The notes under the pieces were generated by a model that did no database searches, was not told the DNA's origin, and worked only from the letters and a program-made list of their open reading frames with translations. DNA of 14,040 nt from NCBI GenBank assembly GCA_023229575.1, contig JALNYZ010000060.1:1-14040 (forward strand), read 5' to 3'. This document shows, in pieces, positions 1 through 7,286 of the stretch (position 1 is its first letter; every line of letters starts with the position of its first letter). This stretch comes from Prolixibacteraceae bacterium. GTDB lineage: Bacteria; Bacteroidota; Bacteroidia; Bacteroidales; Prolixibacteraceae. The translations under genes were made by a program, and so were the position numbers.

Positions 1-194
1 TGACAAAAGATGATGAGCGTTTGGTGCTGCTGTTCAACGAAACAGACAATCCAATGACGGTGAAGTTGAATAATAAAAATTTGAAAAACGGGCAGAGCGC
101 TTCAGTTTTCGAAAGTTCAGTGAAGATCAGTAATCCTGGAATGATGAGCGTTGATATCGGTGCCGGTGATGTGACAGTTGTTCATATCAGGTAA
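1..194 (+). CDS. 3' end of a secreted hydrolase-like protein (paralogue of the 1009-aa protein downstream), 5' end outside window
   Basis: An open frame enters from the left edge (first complete codon at base 3) and ends at TAA 192-194, giving 63 residues. These align without gaps to the last 63 residues of the 1009-residue protein at 10568-13597, with 55 of 63 identical by hand alignment. The visible part is the C-terminal beta-domain, including the peptides LVLLFNETD and GQSASVFESS, so the missing upstream part should be a similar hydrolase-like protein. The stop lies 76 bases before the beta-helix gene, and the full-length copy is likewise followed closely by a beta-helix gene. Nothing in the visible part suggests a broken gene. 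Function is inferred only from the paralogue. Confidence 0.85.
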   Translation, partial: TKDDERLVLLFNETDNPMTVKLNNKNLKNGQSASVFESSVKISNPGMMSVDIGAGDVTVVHIR

Positions 195-636
195 AGTCAT
201 CAAAAATGATCCTTGTCATTGAAGAAAAAATAACAGTAAAACAAAATAATAGAATATAAAAAACATTAATATGAAAAAGATCAATACAATACTGGCTGTT
301 TGCCTGATCTTGGGCTTCAGCGGATATCTATCTGCCGCAGGAAATCCGGAGTCCAAAGGAAATCCAGGCACGGAATTAAAGAATGGACCAAGCAAGGCAT
401 ACCAAGGCGTTCAGGTTGATCCGATCGTACATAAGAGTACCGCGATCAATGTCCTCGATTTCGGCGCCAGTGGCTCGGAGTATGAAACAACGGCAGAAAC
501 GGCTACGGGATCCTGTGCCATCGTGCTGAAAGAGGTTGGGGACTTTCAGGTCGGTCAGCAGGTGACGGTCTCGAGGTGCAACCCGACAGTGACCGCCCTA
601 TCGATACGGGAACAAATAGGCCTGACGGGCAGGTGG
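1..636. repeat. Left copy of a long imperfect direct repeat (pairs with 13404-14040)
   Basis: Bases 1-194 align gap-free with 13404-13597 at roughly 88% identity by hand count (about 24 differences). The intergenic part (195-270 against 13598-13671) is only weakly similar but almost the same length. The coding part then continues at 271 against 13672 with small gaps up to 636 against 14040, where the window ends. The repeat therefore covers the end of one gene, an intergenic spacer and the start of the next, and it extends past both window edges. It looks like divergent gene-pair paralogy and not an assembly duplicate, because the copies differ at many sites. Confidence 0.9.
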
Positions 637-2826
637 AGCCAAAAGAATGTTTTGAATGCCGAGGTGGAGGTGCGTGGCTTCGATGGCAGCAACGGGAGTT
701 GGGTCGTGTACATGCTGGACTTTGCCGGCACCAGTCCGGCCACTTTTCGTTGGAGCGACGACATGGGACTCAGCTGGAAAGGGACACAGGTACAGGTCAC
801 CGGCGAATGGCAAAAACTCAGCGGTGGGGTCGAGGTAAAATTGGGCAATCGTGATTGGACGAAGCCTTGCGGTGTCTCTTTTAGCTGTCGGGACCAAATG
901 GAGAGTACGATACAGAAGATTGAGGGCAACACGGTAACCCTGGCAGATCCGTCACCGGTCGGGACGAAGGGGTGCATTATACGGCACACCGACAGTGGCC
1001 CGCTGCAAGCCGCCTTTGACGCTGCGGTGGCCGAAGGAAGGAATATTTTTATTCCCTCCGGCCGCTATCGCCTCACCCGTGGAATCATACTGAAAAATGC
1101 GGATGGCATCACAGTGGAGGGAGAGAACGAAGAACACTCTATCTTTGACATCCACAACGGTACAGGTGCGTGCCTGACGATCCAGGGCGGCACGTCGGTT
1201 ACTCTACGTAATATTCGGTTTATAGGGTTCAGCAGCTTTGCCGATAGCTGGGTGATGAACGGACATACCCGGCCTGGATTTGGGCCATTTTTTGGCTTCT
1301 ATATCAAGCATTGCAGCGCTGTCTGGATCAGCAGTCCCAAGCGGCTGTTGGTCGAGAACTGTCACGCGAGCGGCATGTCCGCCGAATGCTTCTATTCCTC
1401 ATCACGAAGCACAAGCCGCGAGGGCAACAAAGAACCATCCAAGGTCACCTCATCCATTGTTTACCGCAACTGCACAGTGACAGACTGTGCCCGTAACGCT
1501 TTCAACAACAATGACTGGGCGGAGAATACTGCAATTCTCAACTGCCGTATTCAGGATGTGGGCGGGTGCACCTGGGAGGGCGCGTCCAGGTTTGTACAGT
1601 TCGTGGGCAACTATGTCCGCAACGCGGGTTTTGTGTTGATTGGCAGCATTGAATTCCGCGATGCCCACTTCGACATCCTTCCTTCGGGTCAGCACATTGT
1701 GACACACAATACATTTGAGCAGCAAACAGCCCTTAACGGTGTTCCCGGCGGCGGCGATTTTGCCATCTTATCCCGTGCCGGGGCCACCCCCGTCATCATC
1801 AAAGACAATATTTTCGTGAATTTCAATTCATCGGCCATCCAGGCCACCGGGTGCACTTCCTTTGGAAGAAACGGCTCTCTTCCCGCCGCCAATACCATCA
1901 TCAGCGGGAACGACATTGATCTCACCTGCGTACAGGGTGATTCCCTGTCCCGGGTGGGAATCAACGTATCTGCGGACAATACCATCATAAGCGACAATCA
2001 GATCTATGTCCGCGGCGAAGTGGATCCCCGTGTCAAAGGCATTGTCCTAAGTGAACCGGCGCGCAATATCATCGTGCACGATAATATCATCCGCAACTGT
2101 GCGGTAGGATTGCAGGGCGTGAAGCAGTCGGGACGCATAACCGAAGTGATTGATGCACACACTTTCAAGTCGGATGGCAATAGATACTTCGCACTGCCTT
2201 GGCCACGCCGCCGCAGCCATTGCTACCGCAGTTGTCGCCTAGCTTGGCTCCCGCCAGAAACTGGATCCGATTCTGAAATCATTGAATTGGTACGACAGGA
2301 GGTAATTGGTCCTCTCATAGCCCCGATCGGCTCAGCCACACCCGGTCCGGAAATCGAGACTTTTGATCCTGATCAGCTTCTATTTCTACTGAGAGAGGAC
2401 TATGGACTCAAGCCTGGCGCGCGTTTTGCGCTTTATTCATCCCAAGGGTTCAACTGGAGCCTGCACCACAACGTGATCAACAACTGCGACAGGCTGGTCA
2501 ACCTGGACGTGTTTGGCGGCCCGACAGCAGTATTTAGCGACAACCTACTCTCACGCGGTGAAGTCAAAAATGTGGAGGTGGCCGTCTCGGTCAGGGGTGT
2601 TGTCAATTTAACGGGCAACAGCTTTGTCGGTTTTGACGGGACAAACTCCACCGCGCTCTTTTTAAAGGGCGATCAATTTGGTAAAACTCCCCGATTTGTT
2701 TGCCGCAACAACATATTCGATCAATGCACCAAGCCTATTGGCGAAGGGATGGCCGGAGCATGGGAAGCTGCCATCAAGAGCGGAAATGTCTTTGGAGATA
2801 AAATGGAAACTTCAGGAAGTAAGTGA
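271..2826 (+). CDS. Secreted right-handed parallel beta-helix (pectate-lyase-superfamily-like) protein, 851 aa
   Basis: The protein starts with a Sec signal peptide (MKKINTILAVCLILGFSGYL, cleavage near residue 22) and a low-complexity linker. A pectate-lyase-3-type opening follows at residues 59-66 (INVLDFGA). The part that normally follows directly, an LQAAFDAA helix and an IFIPSGRYRL strand, appears only from residue 239, so about 170 residues are inserted. From about 280 on there are many PbH1-like rungs rich in N/I/V/G (for example HNTFEQ and GNSFVGF), interrupted at about 635-725 by an unusual basic, Cys-containing stretch. I see no lyase, epimerase or GH28 catalytic signature, so activity is unassigned. 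Polysaccharide lyase, epimerase or glycosidase are all possible. The start is ATG after an A-rich leader. A second copy begins at 13672. Third codon positions are visibly G/C-richer than in the neighbouring genes. Confidence 0.85.
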   Translation: MKKINTILAVCLILGFSGYLSAAGNPESKGNPGTELKNGPSKAYQGVQVDPIVHKSTAINVLDFGASGSEYETTAETATGSCAIVLKEVGDFQVGQQVTVSRCNPTVTALSIREQIGLTGRWSQKNVLNAEVEVRGFDGSNGSWVVYMLDFAGTSPATFRWSDDMGLSWKGTQVQVTGEWQKLSGGVEVKLGNRDWTKPCGVSFSCRDQMESTIQKIEGNTVTLADPSPVGTKGCIIRHTDSGPLQAAFDAAVAEGRNIFIPSGRYRLTRGIILKNADGITVEGENEEHSIFDIHNGTGACLTIQGGTSVTLRNIRFIGFSSFADSWVMNGHTRPGFGPFFGFYIKHCSAVWISSPKRLLVENCHASGMSAECFYSSSRSTSREGNKEPSKVTSSIVYRNCTVTDCARNAFNNNDWAENTAILNCRIQDVGGCTWEGASRFVQFVGNYVRNAGFVLIGSIEFRDAHFDILPSGQHIVTHNTFEQQTALNGVPGGGDFAILSRAGATPVIIKDNIFVNFNSSAIQATGCTSFGRNGSLPAANTIISGNDIDLTCVQGDSLSRVGINVSADNTIISDNQIYVRGEVDPRVKGIVLSEPARNIIVHDNIIRNCAVGLQGVKQSGRITEVIDAHTFKSDGNRYFALPWPRRRSHCYRSCRLAWLPPETGSDSEIIELVRQEVIGPLIAPIGSATPGPEIETFDPDQLLFLLREDYGLKPGARFALYSSQGFNWSLHHNVINNCDRLVNLDVFGGPTAVFSDNLLSRGEVKNVEVAVSVRGVVNLTGNSFVGFDGTNSTALFLKGDQFGKTPRFVCRNNIFDQCTKPIGEGMAGAWEAAIKSGNVFGDKMETSGSK

Positions 2827-2843
2827 CTCTAAACACTAAAGAA

Positions 2844-4766
2844 ATGAATATTAAAATGAATTTGCTTAGATATGTTTTTATTTTTTTCATGATCCTTACA
2901 GGCTTTGTATCCTGTAATAAGTCTGGCAACCTGATTTTTATTGAGGCTGAAAGCTTTTCAACCATTGGAGGCTGGGTCATCGACCAACAGGCGATGGATG
3001 TCATGGGTTCACCCTATTTAATGGCACATGGATTAGGTATACCCGTGAAGGATGCAATAACAACAATCCAAGTTCCCGGAGAGGCTGATTACCGCGTTTG
3101 GGTGCGGACACGGGATTGGGTGGCTCCCTGGGGCGCCGAAGGCACTCCAGGAAGGTTTCAGCTTTTGATCGAAGGATGGCCGCTGGAAACTACCTTTGGA
3201 ACGGAAGGTAGCAAATGGCACTGGCAGGATGGCGGTAATGTTCATTTAAATGCCGGCAATAAGAATATCTCGTTGCACGACCTGACCGGGTTTGAGGGTA
3301 GATGTGACGCCATTATTTTCGCGGCCGACCATCAATTCATACCCTCTGATGAAGCTGTCGAATTGAAGGATTTTAGGCATAAAAGCCTCGGATTGGGTTC
3401 GAAACCGGAGGATGCCGGGGAATTCGACCTTGTTGTGGTAGGCGGCGGTATGGCCGGTTGTTGTGCAGCAGTGAGTGCTGCCAGGCTAGGGTGTAAGGTG
3501 GCGCTGATTCAGAACAGGCCCCTACTTGGTGGAAATAACAGCTCTGAAGTTCGTGTTGGACTGTCGGGGAAAGTCCATCAGGAGCCGTATCCAAATATCG
3601 GGAACCTGGTGGATGAAATCGGGTCAATTGGCAATACACTCTGGCGGGAAGCAAAACTGGATAGCTTATCAGAGAGAAGCAGGCAAATACTGGAAGTAAT
3701 CGCAAAAAATCCGGAAAAAAGAATTCACAATGCCGGTCCTGCAAGCAACTATACGGACGAAAGGAAGCTTCATGTTGTTGAGAGTGAACCAAATATTAAA
3801 CTGTTCCTTAATACGCATGTTTTCCGGACTGAAAAAAAAGGAGACCGGATTGTGGCGGTTATTGGCAAGAGTATTGTATCGGGAAAGGAATTTAAATTCA
3901 AGGGCAAATTATTTGCTGATTGTACCGGCGATGCCAATCTGGGTTATTTGGCCGGGGCAGATTACCGGGAGAAAAGGGAAGTGAGAAGTGAAACAGGGGA
4001 GTCGCTTGCCCCCGAGCGCCAGGATAGTTTGGTGATGGGAACCTCCGTCCAATGGTATGCCGACGAACAGGATAAAGTCTCAAAGTTCCCCGATTGCCCG
4101 TGGGCCGTTCAATTCAATGAAAAGAGCTGCTTCAAAGTTAATCGTGCCGACTGGGACTGGGAAGCAGGACTGAACCGTGACCAGATTGCCGAGGCCGAAT
4201 TCATACGGGACTATGCTTTCCGCGCCACCTACGGAAATTGGAACTTTATAAAAAATAAAAGCGCTGACAGCGCTCAATTTAGCCGTCAAAAGCTCTCCTG
4301 GGTTGCCTATATCGGGGGGAAACGTGAATCACGAAGGCTCCTGGGTGATGTCATCCTGAAAGAACAAGACATTCTGAACCATCAGCCGTATACCGATGCC
4401 TCTTTTACATCAACCTGGGGAATCGACCTTCATTATCCCATAAAAGCCGACGGGTTTTCGGGGGAACCTTTCCGGTCGTGGTACAAGTCAACAGAACACC
4501 CACCCTATCCTGTACCATACCGGTGCCTCTATTCGCGCAATATCGCAAACCTTTTTATGGCAGGCAGGGACATCAGTGTGACACATGTGGCGCTGGGGAC
4601 CATCAGGGTACAGCGTACCACCGGGATGATGGGCGAGGTGGTCGGTATGGCAGCCTCTGTTTGTAAAAAGAATAATGCTTTGCCCCGCGATGTTTATCAA
4701 AAATACCTGGAAGATTTGAAAAAACTGATGACAGAAGGAGTTCCGCAAAAAAGTAAAAAATTATGA
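2844..4766 (+). CDS. FAD-dependent oxidoreductase (PF12831-like), predicted lipoprotein with N-terminal carbohydrate-binding-like domain
   Basis: Numbering from ATG 2844 gives 640 residues. A hydrophobic segment ends at Cys24 (TGFVSC), a fair lipobox, so export as a lipoprotein is likely. No twin-arginine motif is present. Residues 27-165 look like a beta-sandwich of the CBM/malectin type (IFIEAESF, ADYRVWVRTRDW). The FAD Rossmann motif is VVVGGGMAG with Gly200, Gly202 and Gly205, followed by the GGNNSSEVRVG stretch. The C-terminal part has HVALGTIRVQRTTGMMGE (His581), typical of this oxidoreductase family. It probably oxidises a sugar or related alcohol, but the substrate and electron acceptor are unknown. 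A longer GTG start at 2823 would overlap the previous stop, and ATG 2856 is also possible. The end overlaps the GH31 start (ATGA at 4763-4766), implying translational coupling. Confidence 0.85.
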   Translation: MNIKMNLLRYVFIFFMILTGFVSCNKSGNLIFIEAESFSTIGGWVIDQQAMDVMGSPYLMAHGLGIPVKDAITTIQVPGEADYRVWVRTRDWVAPWGAEGTPGRFQLLIEGWPLETTFGTEGSKWHWQDGGNVHLNAGNKNISLHDLTGFEGRCDAIIFAADHQFIPSDEAVELKDFRHKSLGLGSKPEDAGEFDLVVVGGGMAGCCAAVSAARLGCKVALIQNRPLLGGNNSSEVRVGLSGKVHQEPYPNIGNLVDEIGSIGNTLWREAKLDSLSERSRQILEVIAKNPEKRIHNAGPASNYTDERKLHVVESEPNIKLFLNTHVFRTEKKGDRIVAVIGKSIVSGKEFKFKGKLFADCTGDANLGYLAGADYREKREVRSETGESLAPERQDSLVMGTSVQWYADEQDKVSKFPDCPWAVQFNEKSCFKVNRADWDWEAGLNRDQIAEAEFIRDYAFRATYGNWNFIKNKSADSAQFSRQKLSWVAYIGGKRESRRLLGDVILKEQDILNHQPYTDASFTSTWGIDLHYPIKADGFSGEPFRSWYKSTEHPPYPVPYRCLYSRNIANLFMAGRDISVTHVALGTIRVQRTTGMMGEVVGMAASVCKKNNALPRDVYQKYLEDLKKLMTEGVPQKSKKL

Positions 4767-7108
4767 GAAATATTGTTTTAGCATTGATATTCTGCATGGT
4801 TGGCAGTGCAACTGTTTTCGGATCAGGAGTGAACCGGTCAAGCAATGGTCGTTCTGAGGAAAGTTTTGTCAGTGTCAATGACTCTTCGTTCAGCCTTCAA
4901 ATCAACAACAACTTTGTTCGCATTGATTTTATAAGCCCATCGGTGTTCCGCATCAGGATGAACAGTAAAAACAGTTTTCCCGAAGGTGGCATGGTAAAGT
5001 ATGGAATTGTCAACACGCGTTGTCAAAATCACATAGTAAAGACCATCACCAAAGGGAATACCGTAATAATTTCCACCGACAGCGCGAAAATTGTCGTGGA
5101 CAAAAAAGACGGCAGGGTGCAACTGTTTGGCGCCAAAGGAACACTGCTGGTGCAGAACGATCAACCTCCGATGCCGGGAATTGAACAAGGATTTGGATTA
5201 TCGTTTAAACTTGGCCCGGGTGAGCAGTTATATGGATTTGGAGATGAAAGCAGGGACAAGATTCAAAAAAGAGGCCATAAAAACAGAATGGTCGTGATGA
5301 ATGTGTCATCCTATGTACCCATACCTTTTGTAATGAGCGATAAAGGATGGGGAGTCTTCCTTAACACGACCATGTACCATTCTTTCGATGCAGGGGCTAC
5401 CGTTGGTGACCGTTTGTCGTTCAATGCAGAAAATGGATTTATAGACTATTTCCTGATAGCAGGGAAAACAATGCCAGACCTGTTGGATAAATATACCGGC
5501 CTCACCGGGAAACCGACCCTATTGCCCAAATGGGGCTATGGCCTCACATTTATCTGCGATGAGCGGGGGGTCAGGGCCAGGGATGTCCTCTATGAAGCGT
5601 ATGAATTCAGGCGGCAGGGAATACCTTGCGATGTTATTGGATTGGAACCACTCTGGATGGAGAAATATTATGACTACTCAACGGACAAGACATGGAGTAA
5701 GGAACGATTTGATATCCCCTTCTGGCTCAAAGGGCCTGCGACATTTGGCGGCGCATTGAAAAATATGGATTTCAGGCTCAGCTTGTGGCTTTGCAGCGAT
5801 TATGACTTCAGCGAATATGAAGAGATGCAGCTTCATGGTGGAAAATTGGGAACAAAAAATGTCATTGAAACCAAATCCCTTGAAAGCGACCTTTTTAAAG
5901 ACCCGCATTTTTTGCCTGTTTACTTCGATAAATTACATAAACCCGGGGTACCATGGTTCCAGCACCTCAAAAAATTTGTTGACGACGGGGCTTCCGCGTT
6001 CAAGCTGGATGGGGCCGATCAAATATGTTTTCATCCCGACCGTAAATGGAAAAATGGAATGGAAGATTATGAGATGCACAATTTGTATCCATTGTTGTAC
6101 AACAAACAGATGAACCTGGGATTTAAGGAACATACCGGCAGGAGACCGATGATTTATTCGGCTGGAGGTTACGCTGGTATTCAACGTTATTCTGCAACAT
6201 GGGCAGGCGACACCGGCGGCGGCCCAGGGACCTTGGTCTCCCTTTTAAACCACGGGCTTTCCGGTCATTCCAACGTTTGTACAGACATGGAAACCAATTC
6301 AGAGGCAGGCATTCACTACGGGTTTTTTCAGGCGCTGTCCGAAGTTTTGGGCTGGCAGATGTACGTCGAGCCATGGTTCCTGGGTGAGAAAAAAGCTGCC
6401 ATGTTTAAAGAATATGCCAATCTACGCTACAAGCTCATCCCGTACATCTATACCATGGCCCATCTGGCAACAGAAAAAGCAATGCCAATGATGCGGGCCA
6501 TGCCTTTGATCTATCCTGAAGACCGCAAATGCGATAAATTCATTCATCAGTACATGTTTGGCGATGCATTTTTGGTATCGGCGTTTGACAAAACTGTCTA
6601 TTTGCCTGAAGGGGAATGGATCGACTACTGGACAGGGAAAAGATGGCAGGGAAACCAGGAAATATCTGCCGAATTTCCAAAGGATAAGGGTGGCCCACTT
6701 TTTGTCAAAGCCGGGGCGATCATCCCAACGCAAGCCGTAAAAGGCAGTGTTGGTACCGATACGCCCGAGAATATAGTTTGGGAGATATTCCCGAAAGGCG
6801 AATCAAAATTTACTTTAATTGAAGATGATGGGGAAAGCTACAAATACCTCGAAGGCCAGATTGCAAGGACAGTTATTGAAAGTCAGGAAAGTAATGAAAG
6901 TATCCGCATCACCATACATCCAAGGGCCGGCGCTTATGATAAAATGCCGCAAAAAAGGACCCATGGACTTAAAATATTTTATCCGCGAAAATTGGCGCTA
7001 AACAATGCCCCCTACCCTTCTCATTTTGAAGAAAGCACTCATTGTTTAACGATCGGGGATATCCCGGAAACAGACGAAGAGATTGGTATTTTGATCAATA
7101 TAAAATAA
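4763..7108 (+). CDS. Secreted glycoside hydrolase family 31 (alpha-glycosidase)
   Basis: 781 residues, the usual length for GH31. A signal peptide occupies about residues 1-20 (MRNIVLALIFCMVGSATVFG). The N-terminal galactose-mutarotase-like domain includes EQLYGFGDES. The TIM barrel begins near LPKWGYGLTF. The nucleophile motif is FKLDGAD with Asp416, and the acid/base is Asp483 in WAGDTGG; both are intact. The C-terminal beta-domains include LVSAFDKTVYLPEGEWIDYW, GGPLFVKAGAIIP and a final IEDDGESYKY region. Family members remove terminal alpha-linked glucose, xylose, galactose or related sugars by a retaining mechanism. The DGAD context differs from the common D-x-x-E form, so specificity is left open. 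Its ATG overlaps the TGA of the FAD gene, so the two proteins are probably made together. Confidence 0.95.
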   Translation: MRNIVLALIFCMVGSATVFGSGVNRSSNGRSEESFVSVNDSSFSLQINNNFVRIDFISPSVFRIRMNSKNSFPEGGMVKYGIVNTRCQNHIVKTITKGNTVIISTDSAKIVVDKKDGRVQLFGAKGTLLVQNDQPPMPGIEQGFGLSFKLGPGEQLYGFGDESRDKIQKRGHKNRMVVMNVSSYVPIPFVMSDKGWGVFLNTTMYHSFDAGATVGDRLSFNAENGFIDYFLIAGKTMPDLLDKYTGLTGKPTLLPKWGYGLTFICDERGVRARDVLYEAYEFRRQGIPCDVIGLEPLWMEKYYDYSTDKTWSKERFDIPFWLKGPATFGGALKNMDFRLSLWLCSDYDFSEYEEMQLHGGKLGTKNVIETKSLESDLFKDPHFLPVYFDKLHKPGVPWFQHLKKFVDDGASAFKLDGADQICFHPDRKWKNGMEDYEMHNLYPLLYNKQMNLGFKEHTGRRPMIYSAGGYAGIQRYSATWAGDTGGGPGTLVSLLNHGLSGHSNVCTDMETNSEAGIHYGFFQALSEVLGWQMYVEPWFLGEKKAAMFKEYANLRYKLIPYIYTMAHLATEKAMPMMRAMPLIYPEDRKCDKFIHQYMFGDAFLVSAFDKTVYLPEGEWIDYWTGKRWQGNQEISAEFPKDKGGPLFVKAGAIIPTQAVKGSVGTDTPENIVWEIFPKGESKFTLIEDDGESYKYLEGQIARTVIESQESNESIRITIHPRAGAYDKMPQKRTHGLKIFYPRKLALNNAPYPSHFEESTHCLTIGDIPETDEEIGILINIK

Positions 7109-7286
7109 GATTATAGCAGCAGCTAAAGGTGCCCCATATTGGCAAAAAAGAAGACGGAATATTGAGCGTACTATTCACTTTTACGAACCATGTTCATCAT
7201 GACAGGCATCAGGTACAATTGTTGGCAACAGATAAATGATAACTGTAGAATCTGCCACATGATATTTTATAAAAAATTATAACTAA
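7109..7286. promoter_or_regulatory. 178-base gap with possible operator palindromes
   Basis: This is the largest gap in the window and the most likely place for a new promoter. It holds two overlapping palindromes at 7215-7230: ACAATTGT (7215-7222) and TGTTG-G-CAACA (7220-7230). A weak hairpin, TGCC...GGCA, sits near 7129-7143 and is followed by A residues, not T, so it is not a convincing terminator on this strand. No clear Bacteroidota promoter (TTTG and TAnnTTTG at the right spacing) was found by eye. The palindromes could be chance in A/T-rich DNA. Confidence 0.2.

Noticed and set aside
197..220. Small hairpins after the first stop codon (TCAT/ATGA and AATGA/TCATT)
   Set aside because: Stems are only 4-5 A/T-rich pairs and no T tract follows. 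They are too weak to call a terminator or operator.
1..636. Assembly duplication of the window ends
   Set aside because: The copies differ at roughly 12-20% of bases over much of their length and have different spacers and linkers, so they are true paralogues and not the same sequence assembled twice.
555..989. Minus-strand open frames opposite the beta-helix gene (for example 555-989)
   Set aside because: They are low-complexity antisense shadows of the real gene, with no recognisable motif, no leader and no independent support.
2203..2260. Frameshift in the 851-residue beta-helix gene
   Set aside because: The main frame stays open for 2.5 kb and resumes beta-helix character downstream. 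The alternative frames here hit stops within a short distance. Without the second copy there is no positive evidence for a frameshift.
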